64,000 bases of DNA, taken from Emcibacter sp. (lineage in GTDB: Bacteria; Pseudomonadota; Alphaproteobacteria; Sphingomonadales; Emcibacteraceae). The DNA lies in NCBI RefSeq assembly GCF_963675455.1, contig NZ_OY776217.1, positions 1,970,001 to 2,034,000 on the forward strand. The letters are read 5' to 3'. This document shows positions 1-8,357 of this stretch, piece by piece. The notes beneath the pieces are model-generated. The model worked only from the letters and a program-made list of their open reading frames with translations, was not told where the DNA came from and made no database searches. Made by a program: the position numbers and the translations under genes. Numbering within the stretch: position 1 is the first letter of the stretch; each line of letters begins with the position of its first letter.

Positions 1-1
1 T

Positions 2-898
2 CCGGAATCCATGGAAATCGCCAACAACCGGGTCGAGGGCCTGACCCGGGCGGTAAGCGCGCCCAGCGGCTCAGGTCATCTGTTTTCCGGCAGCGGGGCG
101 ATTGTCAGTCTGGCGTCACTGCCGAATATGACAAAGGGGCCGTTGTTTGCCCATCTTGATGACGGCGGCAATGAAGGGGTGGCCTGGAACAGGATGCGCA
201 TCATCCTCGATCAGGTGAAGGCCTATGCCAGGGACCGCTCCGATGTGATGGAAGGAGAGGGCCGCAGCGGCTTCCTGCTGACCCTCGAGGATATGGACGC
301 GCTGATTCCGGTGGTTCGCGGGGAACGCAAGCTCGCCCTGGTGCTGGAACGGGCCGCGGATATCCGTCAGGCCATTGCCCTGAAAGAGGAATATGACCTG
401 GACCTGATCCTGCTGGATGTGCCGGAAGCCTGGAAAGTCGCAAAAGAACTGGCGGCTGCGGATATCCCTGTGGTGATCGACGCCCAGTCGGATCTGCCCT
501 ATCAGTTCACCAGCATCGGTTCGACCCTGAGCAATGCGGCACGGCTCGAGAAAGCCGGGGTGACCTTTGCCATTTCCGGTCTCGGCGAAACACATCGCGC
601 CTATCTGATCAACCAGTGGGCCGGTCTCGCGGTGGCGCACGGGCTCAGCTATGAAGGTGGGCTCAGGGCCATTACCGTCAATCCGGCAAAGATCTTCGGT
701 ATTGATGACAGCTACGGCACCCTGGAAAAGGGTATGGACGCTGATGTGGTGGTCTGGGACGGCGACCCGCTGGAGGTTACCTCCAACCCCGAGCATATCT
801 TTGTCAGGGGCGTGGAATATCCGCGTGTCTCCCGCAAGACCATGCTCCGGGATCGTTACCTGAAGCTTGATACGGATATGCCGCACGCCTATCAATAA
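2..898 (+). CDS. Amidohydrolase family protein, C-terminal part (5' end outside window)
   Basis: The reading frame is open from the first bases, so this is the C-terminal ~298 residues of a longer protein; the ATG at 11 is probably internal. The end has the amidohydrolase signature: an 'ALRAITVNPAKIFGI' helix followed by 'GTLEKGMDADVVVWDGDPL', which closes the barrel and forms the small beta domain in imidazolonepropionase-like enzymes. The N-terminal HxH metal site would lie upstream and cannot be judged. In the visible part, the segment where an Asp metal ligand is usual reads 'FAISGLGETH', so the protein may be a non-catalytic or atypical member; that is inference. It is followed at about 80 bp by a secreted metalloprotease on the same strand, which could be co-transcribed. 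Substrate unknown. Confidence 0.85.
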   Translation, partial: PESMEIANNRVEGLTRAVSAPSGSGHLFSGSGAIVSLASLPNMTKGPLFAHLDDGGNEGVAWNRMRIILDQVKAYARDRSDVMEGEGRSGFLLTLEDMDALIPVVRGERKLALVLERAADIRQAIALKEEYDLDLILLDVPEAWKVAKELAAADIPVVIDAQSDLPYQFTSIGSTLSNAARLEKAGVTFAISGLGETHRAYLINQWAGLAVAHGLSYEGGLRAITVNPAKIFGIDDSYGTLEKGMDADVVVWDGDPLEVTSNPEHIFVRGVEYPRVSRKTMLRDRYLKLDTDMPHAYQ

Positions 899-980
899 TC
901 ATGTTGGGCCGGGTGGGAAACTGCCCGGCCGCACTTCTTTCGGCCCACGGCTACTTAAAATAATACTCCGGGATATTGTC

Positions 981-3401
981 ATGAAAGTTCTCTCCAGATC
1001 ATTTTTCATTTTTTTCTGTCTTGTTCTGCCCGCTGCCGTGCAAGCCGCGGGGCTTGCCGATTTCACCAGGGACATGACCGAGAAAAAGGGCTTTTATGAT
1101 TTCTTTCTGGATGAAGACAAAGGCCGGGTTTACCTGAAACTCGACCGGCTGGGGGAGGAATTCATATTCCAGACCGGCCTGCCGCAGGGCCTTGGCTCCA
1201 ACGATATCGGCCTTGACCGCCGTCAGCTTGGCGTGACCCGGCTGGTAAAATTCGAGCGGGCGGGAGACAAGATCCTGCTTACTGAGGTCAATACCAAATT
1301 CCGCGCCTCTTCCGACAATCCGGCCGAGGTCAAGGCGGTTGAGGAAGCCTTTGCGACTTCGGTTCTGTGGGGTTTCAAGATTGAAGCGACGGACAAGACG
1401 GCCGGTTTGATCGATCTGACCGATTTTCTGCTCAGCGACCAGCACGGCATTGCCGACAGGATCGACCAGACCCGGCAGGGCAACTTCAGCATTGATAACA
1501 GCCGCTCGGCCCTGTATCCGGCGCGGACCAAAAGCTTTCCGCTGAATACGGAATTTGAAAGCACGCTCACTTTCCGAGGCGCTAAACCCGGCCAGTATGT
1601 GAAGGATGTGAGTCCGGACGGTCAGCAGTTCACCCTGCGCCAGCATATCTCTTTCGTCAAGCTGCCCGATGACGGTTATCAGACCCGCGCCTTCCATCCC
1701 AACAGCGGCATGTTCCCCCTGGCCTACCGGGATTATGCGGTGCCGCTGGGCGAGGATCTGACGCAGCGTCTGATCCCGCGCCATCGCCTGATCAAGAAAA
1801 ACCCGGACCAGGCGGTCAGCGATCCGGTCGAGCCGATTATCTACTATCTGGATGCAGGCACGCCGGAACCGATCCGCAGCGCCCTGATGGAAGGGGCGTC
1901 CTGGTGGGCCCAGGCTTTCGAGGCCGCCGGGTTCTCCAACGCCTTCCGGGTTGAAATCCTGCCCGAGGACGCCGACCCGATGGACGTGCGCTATAACATC
2001 ATCAACTGGACGCACCGGGCGACCCGCGGCTGGTCCTATGGCTGGGGCGTGATTGATCCGCGCACCGGCGAGATCCTCAAGGGCCATGTGACCCTGGGCT
2101 CGCTCAGGGTGCGGCAGGATATCCTGATCGCCACGGCCCTGATTGCCCCTTACGAAGACGCTGGCAGCGACATCAATGTCCAGAAGGACATGGCGCTGGC
2201 CCGCATCCGCCAGCTTGCCGCCCATGAGGTCGGTCATACCCTTGGAATCGCCCATAACTTTGCCGCCAGCCTGTCGAACCGGGCGTCGGTGATGGATTAT
2301 CCCCATCCGCAGATCAAGATTGCCGGCGACGGTGAACTGGATCTCAGCGAAGCCTATGACACCGACATCGGCGAATGGGACAAGCTTGTGGTGCGCTATG
2401 GTTACAGCCAGTTTGTAAGCCCGGAAGCGGAGCAGGCAGGCCTGCGGGAAATTTTGAAAGAGCGGGAAAGCCAGGGCCTGTTGTTTGTCACTGATGAAGA
2501 CAGCCGCAGCCTGAGCGATTTCAATGCCGGGTCCAGCCTGTGGGACAATGGCGCCAATGCCATTGCCGAACTTGCCCATCTCAGGGAAGTGCGCCGCATT
2601 GCGCTGAATAATTTCTCGGAAAAGAATATTCCGGTCGGTGAACCCTGGAGTTCTCTGGAGGAAGTCCTGGTGCCGCTCTATTACCTGCCGCGTTACCAGC
2701 TTGAGGCGGCCGGTAAATATGTGGGTGGCCTGTTTTATGAATATGCCCTGCGCGGGGAAGGTTCGGGTATTCCCTACCGTATCGTACCGCCGGAACAGCA
2801 GAGGCAGGCGCTGGATGAAATCCTCACAACGTTGACAGCGGGCTATCTGGTGCTGCCGGAGAATATTCTCCGGCTGATCCCGCCCAAGGCCTATGGTTAT
2901 GACCTGAGCCGGGAAAGTTTTCCCCGCAAGACACGGGGTCAGTTTGATGCCCTGACCATTGGCGAGGCCGCCGCCGACCATGTCTTTTCCATCCTGCTGG
3001 ATCCGGCCCGGCTGGCCCGGCTGGAGCAGTTCCACCAGCGCGGCCAGGGTATGATGAGCCTTGATGAATATTTCGATCACATCCTGGCGGCGACCGTGCG
3101 TGCCGACCGGCAGGAAAAACTGGGCGGGGCCATGGAGCGCCGGGTCGGTCATGTGATGATCCTGAAGACCATGCAGCTGGCGGCGGATAAATCTGCCGCA
3201 GAATCCGTGCGCGCCATGGCCAGACTGAAGCTTGCCGATCTGGCCGACTGGATGGAGAATGGGGCCCGCAAGCTGGGCAAGCATCCGGCGTTCAAGGCCC
3301 ATTACGCTTTTGAGGCCGCCCGTATTCGCGCCTTCATGGACGGCACCTTCGATCCGGCGTCGGAAACACCGGCCGTTCTGCCGCCGGGATCACCGATCTA
3401 G
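981..3401 (+). CDS. Secreted zinc-dependent metalloprotease (DUF5117/DUF4953 type)
   Basis: A protein of 806 residues starting at the ATG at 981, which opens a clear Sec signal peptide (MKVLSRSFFIFFCLVLPAA, cleavage near VQA-AG). The frame stays open upstream to 867 but that part overlaps the previous gene's end and lacks signal features. Residues 415-425 read HEVGHTLGIAH, the extended zincin motif HExxHxxGxxH, followed by NF as in the 'zinc-dependent metalloprotease' family with DUF5117/DUF4953 domains. Length fits that family (about 800 residues). The likely role is a periplasmic or surface peptidase acting on proteins or peptides; the substrate is unknown. The downstream dehydratase starts 11 bp after the stop, so the two are probably one transcript. 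Confidence 0.9.
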   Translation: MKVLSRSFFIFFCLVLPAAVQAAGLADFTRDMTEKKGFYDFFLDEDKGRVYLKLDRLGEEFIFQTGLPQGLGSNDIGLDRRQLGVTRLVKFERAGDKILLTEVNTKFRASSDNPAEVKAVEEAFATSVLWGFKIEATDKTAGLIDLTDFLLSDQHGIADRIDQTRQGNFSIDNSRSALYPARTKSFPLNTEFESTLTFRGAKPGQYVKDVSPDGQQFTLRQHISFVKLPDDGYQTRAFHPNSGMFPLAYRDYAVPLGEDLTQRLIPRHRLIKKNPDQAVSDPVEPIIYYLDAGTPEPIRSALMEGASWWAQAFEAAGFSNAFRVEILPEDADPMDVRYNIINWTHRATRGWSYGWGVIDPRTGEILKGHVTLGSLRVRQDILIATALIAPYEDAGSDINVQKDMALARIRQLAAHEVGHTLGIAHNFAASLSNRASVMDYPHPQIKIAGDGELDLSEAYDTDIGEWDKLVVRYGYSQFVSPEAEQAGLREILKERESQGLLFVTDEDSRSLSDFNAGSSLWDNGANAIAELAHLREVRRIALNNFSEKNIPVGEPWSSLEEVLVPLYYLPRYQLEAAGKYVGGLFYEYALRGEGSGIPYRIVPPEQQRQALDEILTTLTAGYLVLPENILRLIPPKAYGYDLSRESFPRKTRGQFDALTIGEAAADHVFSILLDPARLARLEQFHQRGQGMMSLDEYFDHILAATVRADRQEKLGGAMERRVGHVMILKTMQLAADKSAAESVRAMARLKLADLADWMENGARKLGKHPAFKAHYAFEAARIRAFMDGTFDPASETPAVLPPGSPI

Positions 3402-3412
3402 GGGAGGCGATA

Positions 3413-4396
3413 ATGAAAGCGCCATTATTCAAGGATATTGTCGCCGCGGCTGACCGTATTGCCGGTGTGGCCATTGAAACGCCGCTGCTGGAGAATCCGT
3501 TGCTGAACGAGGATCTGGGGGCGCGTATCTTCCTGAAACCTGAAAACCTGCAGCGGGTCGGCGCTTTCAAATTTCGCGGCGCCTATAACCGACTGGTGCA
3601 GCTGACGCCGGAAGAACGGACCCGCGGCGTCGTCGCCTTTTCCTCCGGCAATCATGCCCAGGGCGTGGCGTCGGCGGCAAAAATCCTCGGCATTGAGGCA
3701 ACCATTGTCATGCCGTCCGATGCCCCGGAGATGAAGGTCGAAAATACCAGGGGCTATGGCGCCCGGGTTGTGCTTTATGACCGGGCAACGGAAAGCCGGG
3801 AGGATATCGCTGCAGAGATTGCCCGTGAAAAGGGAAGTGTGGTGGTGCCGGCCTTTGAGGATCCGCACATCATTGCCGGTCAGGGCACTGCGGCCCTGGA
3901 AGTGATCCGGCAGGTCGGCGAAAGGGGGGCGAAGCTTGATGCCTTTCTATGCCCGGTCGGTGGCGGCGGGCTTGCTTCGGGCAGCGGAATTGTGCTGAAC
4001 GAGCTGTCGCCGGAAACAAAGGTTTATGGCGTGGAGCCGCAGAATTTTGATGACCTTGGCCGTTCGCTTAAGTCCGGGCAACGGGAGACGAATGAAAAAT
4101 TTTCCGGGTCGGTCTGTGATGCGCTTTTATCGCCGTCTACAGGAGACCTTACTTTTTCCATCCTTCAGCAACGGCTGGACGGCGCCTTTTCTGTCTCGGA
4201 CGACGAAGCGCTGGGGGCCGTGAAATATGCCTGGCAGAAGCTGAAACTGGTACTGGAACCGGGGGGGGCGACTGGGCTGGCGGCACTGCTTTATGGTAAA
4301 CTGGGGGTGAGGGGAATGACAGTTGCGGTGCTGCTCAGTGGCGGCAATGTGGATGAAGAAACCTTTATCCGGGCTCTGTCCGCTGACATGAGATGA
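3413..4396 (+). CDS. Threonine/serine dehydratase (PLP-dependent)
   Basis: A 327-residue fold-type II PLP enzyme. The Schiff-base lysine is K53 in 'GAFKFRGAYNR', the phosphate-binding 'SSGNHAQG' loop is at residues 77-84, and a glycine-rich 'VGGGGLASG' loop lies near residue 185. There is no C-terminal ACT-like regulatory domain, so it resembles the short catabolic threonine dehydratase/serine racemase group rather than the feedback-inhibited biosynthetic IlvA. The expected reaction is deamination of L-threonine or L-serine to 2-oxobutyrate or pyruvate, or possibly hydroxyaspartate or serine racemisation. Start ATG 3413 follows GGGAGG at 3401-3406. It sits 11 bp after the protease gene. Confidence 0.9.
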   Translation: MKAPLFKDIVAAADRIAGVAIETPLLENPLLNEDLGARIFLKPENLQRVGAFKFRGAYNRLVQLTPEERTRGVVAFSSGNHAQGVASAAKILGIEATIVMPSDAPEMKVENTRGYGARVVLYDRATESREDIAAEIAREKGSVVVPAFEDPHIIAGQGTAALEVIRQVGERGAKLDAFLCPVGGGGLASGSGIVLNELSPETKVYGVEPQNFDDLGRSLKSGQRETNEKFSGSVCDALLSPSTGDLTFSILQQRLDGAFSVSDDEALGAVKYAWQKLKLVLEPGGATGLAALLYGKLGVRGMTVAVLLSGGNVDEETFIRALSADMR

Positions 4397-4478
4397 CTGA
4401 ATTTCTGATTTTCTTCCCGGGGTATCCATGCTAACTGTGGGTAAAAATAAGTGCCACAAAAAGCAATCGAGGAATTAA

Positions 4479-5696
4479 ATGTCTGAAACAGTCCTGATTA
4501 TCGGCGCCGGGCACGGTTGTGCCCAGGCCGTCGCCAGCCTTCGATCGGAAAAGTTCGAAGGTAAAATAATTGTTGTCGGAGACGAGGACTATATCCCGTA
4601 CCAGCGGCCGCCCCTGTCCAAGGATTTCCTGAAGGGCGACCTACCGCTTGAGCGGCTGTATATCAAGCCGCCGAAATTTTATGAAGACCGCGATGTGGAC
4701 ATGAAAACCGGGGTGCGGGTCACGAAAATAGATCCCGCCGAAAAAACCGCAGACCTGGACAACGGCGAGAACGTGTCCTGGGATCACCTGATCATTGCCA
4801 CCGGCAGCCATGTGCGCAAGCTGACCGTGCCGGGTCATGACCTGGGCGGGGTGCATTATCTGCGCACCGTCGCCGACGTGCACGGCATCCAGGCCGATTT
4901 CGGTACGGCAAAGGATGTGGTTGTCGTCGGTGGCGGCTATATCGGGTTGGAAATCGCCGCTGTGGCCCGCCAGAAAGGCAAAAATGTCACTGTGCTGGAA
5001 ATGGCCGACCGGATACTGAACCGGGTGGTTGCACCGGAGATGTCCGCCTTTTACCAGCGGGTGCATGAAGAGGAAGGGGTTAAAATCCTGTGCAATACAG
5101 GCGTCACTGCGCTTGAGGGCGAAGGTGGCCGGGTCACAAAAGTCCTGACCGGTGACGGGCAGGCGTTCGACGCTGACCTTGTGGTGGTGGGAATTGGTAT
5201 CATACCGGCTCAGGAACTGGCGGAAGACGCCGGGATCGAGCTGGAAAACGGCATCAAGGTGGACGCACATTGCCGTACCAGTGCCGCCAATGTCTATGCC
5301 ATTGGCGATGTGACTTCTCACCCGAGCGTGCTCTATGGCCGCCGCATCCGGCTGGAAAGCGTGCCCAATGCCATGGCGCAGGCGAAAATTACGGCCAAAG
5401 CCATCATGGGAACCCTTGTCGAGTATGACGAAATTCCGTGGTTCTGGTCAGACCAGTTTGACATGAAACTTCAAATCGCCGGTCTCAGTCAGGGCTATGA
5501 CCAGATTGTCATTCGCGGTGACCTGAACAGCCGCTCCATTGCCGCCTTTTACCTGAAAGACGGGGTGCTGATCGCCATGGACGGGGTGAATAAACCGGCC
5601 GAATTCATGGCCAGCAAAAAGCTGATCACCCAGAAGGCCAAACCTGATGTGGCCAGGCTGTCTGATCCGGATGTCAGTATGAAAGAATTTCTTTAG
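4479..5696 (+). CDS. FAD-dependent ferredoxin-reductase-like oxidoreductase
   Basis: A 405-residue flavoprotein of the rhodocoxin/putidaredoxin reductase type. It has an N-terminal FAD dinucleotide motif (GAGHGCA, residues 9-15), 'ATGS' at 107-110, a second NAD(P)H Rossmann motif GGGYIG at 151-156, and the FAD-binding 'YAIGDVTSHP' segment near residue 275. Such enzymes pass electrons from NAD(P)H to a [2Fe-2S] ferredoxin serving a P450 or Rieske oxygenase. No ferredoxin or oxygenase partner is encoded beside it, so the partner must lie elsewhere. A hairpin terminator follows the stop codon, suggesting a single-gene or end-of-operon unit. Confidence 0.9.
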   Translation: MSETVLIIGAGHGCAQAVASLRSEKFEGKIIVVGDEDYIPYQRPPLSKDFLKGDLPLERLYIKPPKFYEDRDVDMKTGVRVTKIDPAEKTADLDNGENVSWDHLIIATGSHVRKLTVPGHDLGGVHYLRTVADVHGIQADFGTAKDVVVVGGGYIGLEIAAVARQKGKNVTVLEMADRILNRVVAPEMSAFYQRVHEEEGVKILCNTGVTALEGEGGRVTKVLTGDGQAFDADLVVVGIGIIPAQELAEDAGIELENGIKVDAHCRTSAANVYAIGDVTSHPSVLYGRRIRLESVPNAMAQAKITAKAIMGTLVEYDEIPWFWSDQFDMKLQIAGLSQGYDQIVIRGDLNSRSIAAFYLKDGVLIAMDGVNKPAEFMASKKLITQKAKPDVARLSDPDVSMKEFL

Positions 5697-5705
5697 GTCA
5701 TGGGT

Positions 5706-5733
5706 AAGGCGGGATTTTCTCCCGCCTTTCTTT
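5706..5733 (+). terminator. Rho-independent terminator after the flavoprotein gene
   Basis: A 7-bp GC-rich inverted repeat (GGCGGGA at 5708-5714 and TCCCGCC at 5720-5726) with a short loop is followed by a T-rich tail (TTTCTTTAT). It lies 10 bp past the stop codon at 5696. Confidence 0.85.
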
Positions 5734-5791
5734 ATATTTCCAGGGATGATGTTCTCAATTGTAGAGGAATAACGGCAGGAGAGTCGATAAA

Positions 5792-6949
5792 ATGAGGATT
5801 GGAGTGTTGACCAGTGGCGGCGATGTGCCCGGCCTGAATGCCTGTATCAAAGCCATTGTCACTCATGCAGAACAGCGCAACTGGACGGTAACCGGCATCA
5901 TGGGCGGGTGGCGCGGACTTCTGGAGTATGACCCGCAGGGAGACCCGGAGCAAAACGCAAGACTGTCACGATCGCTTGTGACCAAGGCGTTGCACGGGAT
6001 TGAAAATGTCGGAGGCACCATTCTGCATACCACGCGGCTGAATCCTGTCCAGATACCGCCGGCGGCACTTCCGAAGTTTCTGGCAGGCAAGGTTCCTGAT
6101 TCTGCTGTCGAGGGCCATTTCGACTGTACCGACCATATTCTGGAAGTACTTGACCATATGGATATCGACGTTTTGATCCCGATTGGCGGAGACGGTTCCC
6201 TGCGGTTTTCCGCCCATCTTTCACAGAAAGATTTCCCGGTAATAAGTATTCCCAAAACCATGGACAATGACGTTTTCGGAACCGACTACTGCATCGGGTT
6301 CAGTACCTGTGTGACCCGCTGTGTGGATAGTATCAACAAGATCCGCACGACAGCGGCCAGCCATGAACGGGTGGCGATCATTGAACTGTTCGGACGGTAT
6401 AGTGGCGAGCCGGCGCTGTTGGCCGGATATGTCAGCTCGGCCAACCGGGTCCTTATTCCCGAAGTGCCGATCGATCTGGAGATGCTCAGTGATCTGATCG
6501 CCGAAGACCAGAAAAGCAGCCGGGACAATTACGCCATCGCTGTGGTCTCGGAAGGGGCCCGTCTGGCAGGGGGAGAGGCCGTTTATGGCAGTCAGGTGGA
6601 TATTTACGGCCGCAAGAAACTTGGGGGTATCGGCAATATCCTGTCGGACGCTCTGCGGGTAAACAAGAAGATTGATGTATTGAATCAGCCGCTGGCCTAT
6701 CTTCTGCGGAGCGGCGAACCGGATGCTCTGGACAAACTTGTGGCCATGACTTTCGGGACGATGGCCATACAACTGATTGATAAACAGGATTTTGGTAAAA
6801 TGACGGTCATTCGCAACGGCAATTACGCCATTGTCGACGCCACCTGTGTCTTGGCGGGCAAAAAATCCATCGACATTGTTGAACTTTATGATGAGGCCAA
6901 CTATCGCCCCCATATCCGGAATGTCCTGGGTCGTCCCATGTATCTGTAA
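5792..6949 (+). CDS. 6-phosphofructokinase family protein, mixed donor-site residues
   Basis: A 385-residue PfkA-superfamily enzyme predicted to phosphorylate fructose 6-phosphate at C1. N-terminal GVLTSGGDVPGLNA is the nucleotide/phosphate loop, GGDGS is at residues 132-136 and PKTMDND at 154-160. In this superfamily the glycine after GGD (position 104 in E. coli) marks ATP users, whereas lysine before T-(M/I)-DND (position 124) is typical of pyrophosphate users and some ATP-dependent clades. This protein combines Gly at the first with Lys (K155) at the second, so the phosphate donor cannot be read off. It stands alone between two intergenic spacers. SD-like AGGAGA at 5777-5782 precedes the ATG. 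Confidence 0.88.
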   Translation: MRIGVLTSGGDVPGLNACIKAIVTHAEQRNWTVTGIMGGWRGLLEYDPQGDPEQNARLSRSLVTKALHGIENVGGTILHTTRLNPVQIPPAALPKFLAGKVPDSAVEGHFDCTDHILEVLDHMDIDVLIPIGGDGSLRFSAHLSQKDFPVISIPKTMDNDVFGTDYCIGFSTCVTRCVDSINKIRTTAASHERVAIIELFGRYSGEPALLAGYVSSANRVLIPEVPIDLEMLSDLIAEDQKSSRDNYAIAVVSEGARLAGGEAVYGSQVDIYGRKKLGGIGNILSDALRVNKKIDVLNQPLAYLLRSGEPDALDKLVAMTFGTMAIQLIDKQDFGKMTVIRNGNYAIVDATCVLAGKKSIDIVELYDEANYRPHIRNVLGRPMYL

Positions 6950-7135
6950 GCTGGTCTGTATTCGCCCCAAAAGGCTGACAATATCCTTGATAAGGGCCGG
7001 TGTAATTTGCCGTTTGTCATTGTGACAGTTCTTTGCGCGTAATAATGCCTTTCCGAGAAGGAAGAGCGGGCTTGCGGTCGTTGTAACTATTTAAAAAAAT
7101 TGGTAAACTTTCCCGCAAAAGGGAGACCGAAAGCC

Positions 7136-7873
7136 ATGAACGACAACAATACATTTCGACCGGACCTGTTCAGGGATCAGGTCGCGCTGGTCACCGGCGG
7201 CACCTCGGGGATCGGGAAAGGAACGGCAGAGTTTCTTGCGGGTCTTGGCGCGACGGTGGTGGCGGTAGGACTTAATGCCGCAGCTAGTTCCCTTGCTGAT
7301 CGCAATTCCATCCGGGTGGAGGAGGTGGATGTCACCGACCCTGCGCAAATGGAAAAACTTTTTGCCTCAATAGGCCGGCTTGACATGCTGGTCAATTGTG
7401 CGGGGATCGCCCGGCCGGGGGAAGAACATGATATGGCAGGTTTTGAAACGGTTATCGGGGTTAACCTGACAGCCACCATGCGGGCCTCGACCTTGGCGCG
7501 GGAACATCTGGCAAAGCAGAAAGGCTCCATTGTCAATGTTGCCTCCATGTATTCCTATTTTGGCAGCGCCGAACACCCCGGCTATAGCGCCAGCAAGGGC
7601 GGGATTGCCCAGTTGACCAAATCCCTGGCCCTGGCCTATGCCGATGAGGGAATCCGGGTCAACGCCGTGGCGCCGGGCTGGATTTCTACCGGCCTCAGCA
7701 AGGGCGTGGAGGCCGATCCGGTCTTTACCGGAAAGATAATGGACCGGTTGCCCATCGGACGTTGGGGGCATCCACTGGAAGTGGCCCGGGTCATTGCCTT
7801 TCTCTGTTCGCCTGCTGCCGGACTGGTCAATGGTATTATCCTGCCGGTCGACGGCGGTTATCTTGCATCCTGA
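7136..7873 (+). CDS. SDR family oxidoreductase
   Basis: A 245-residue classical short-chain dehydrogenase/reductase. The Rossmann motif is TGGTSGIG, with NCAGI in beta4, a Ser-Tyr-Lys catalytic set including YSASKGG, and a C-terminal 'GIILPVDGGYLAS' typical of these enzymes. I prefer the ATG at 7136, which has GGGAG about 10 bases upstream, over the longer TTG-initiated frame from 7100. The VOC-protein gene starts 12 bp after its stop codon, so they are probably co-transcribed and may act on the same small metabolite. Substrate not predictable; the nearby TonB receptor, MFS, ADH and cupin genes suggest a catabolic setting. Confidence 0.9.
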   Translation: MNDNNTFRPDLFRDQVALVTGGTSGIGKGTAEFLAGLGATVVAVGLNAAASSLADRNSIRVEEVDVTDPAQMEKLFASIGRLDMLVNCAGIARPGEEHDMAGFETVIGVNLTATMRASTLAREHLAKQKGSIVNVASMYSYFGSAEHPGYSASKGGIAQLTKSLALAYADEGIRVNAVAPGWISTGLSKGVEADPVFTGKIMDRLPIGRWGHPLEVARVIAFLCSPAAGLVNGIILPVDGGYLAS

Positions 7874-7884
7874 AGGATTTTAAT

Positions 7885-8262
7885 ATGCCTCTTAAACGAA
7901 TTCATCATTATAACATCTGGACGGCGGACCTTGCCGGAACCATGGACTTTTATACCCGTGTGCTGGGACTGGTACAGGGGGAACGCCCGCCCATTCCTAC
8001 GCCCGGGGCCTGGATGTATGACCCGTCTGGTGAACCGGTATTGCATATCTACGATGGAGCAGAAGCCGGACGGGAGGTGCCGTACGGCGGCGGCGCGCTT
8101 GATCATGTGGCGTTCGAGGCAGAAGACTTTGAAGATATGGAAGAGCACATCAAGGCGACCGGGGTGGCGTATAAAATCAATATTGTGGAAGGCATCGGCC
8201 TGCGGCAGATTTTTGTCGATGATCCCAACGGCATCACTATCGAGCTGAATTTTTCCGAATAA
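7885..8262 (+). CDS. Small VOC-superfamily (glyoxalase/dioxygenase-like) protein
   Basis: A 125-residue, single vicinal-oxygen-chelate unit: 'RIHHYNIWTADLAGTMDFYTRVLGL' gives the first beta-alpha module with a potential metal His, 'LDHVAFEA' gives the second, and the end has 'IFVDDPNGITIELNF' with the usual Glu ligand. The frame is open 41 codons further upstream, but only the ATG at 7885 has an SD (GAAGGA, 7872-7877) and starts the fold at the expected place. Members act as glyoxalases, isomerases, epimerases or extradiol-type dioxygenases; the specific reaction is unknown. It ends at a strong bidirectional terminator shared with the converging TonB receptor gene. Confidence 0.85.
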   Translation: MPLKRIHHYNIWTADLAGTMDFYTRVLGLVQGERPPIPTPGAWMYDPSGEPVLHIYDGAEAGREVPYGGGALDHVAFEAEDFEDMEEHIKATGVAYKINIVEGIGLRQIFVDDPNGITIELNFSE

Positions 8263-8284
8263 TGCAGTGAAGAGTTTCCAATAG

Positions 8285-8318
8285 AAAACGGCCCCGATAT
8301 TATCGGGGCCGTTTTTTT
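8285..8318. terminator. Bidirectional hairpin terminator
   Basis: An inverted repeat of ~15 bp (AAAACGGCCCCGATA and TATCGGGGCCGTTTT) with a one-base loop is flanked by A and T tracts. It can end transcription from the VOC gene on the left and the TonB receptor gene on the right. Confidence 0.9.
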
Positions 8319-8357
8319 GAAAGGATGCCGGGGGAGATCCGGCATCCAGGCTCTGTC

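Noticed and set aside
999..3302. Long minus-strand open frame of 767 codons
   Set aside because: It lies entirely opposite the metalloprotease gene, whose HExxHxxGxxH motif and signal peptide are clear. Such antisense frames are common in GC-rich codon usage, and the translation has no domain or signal.
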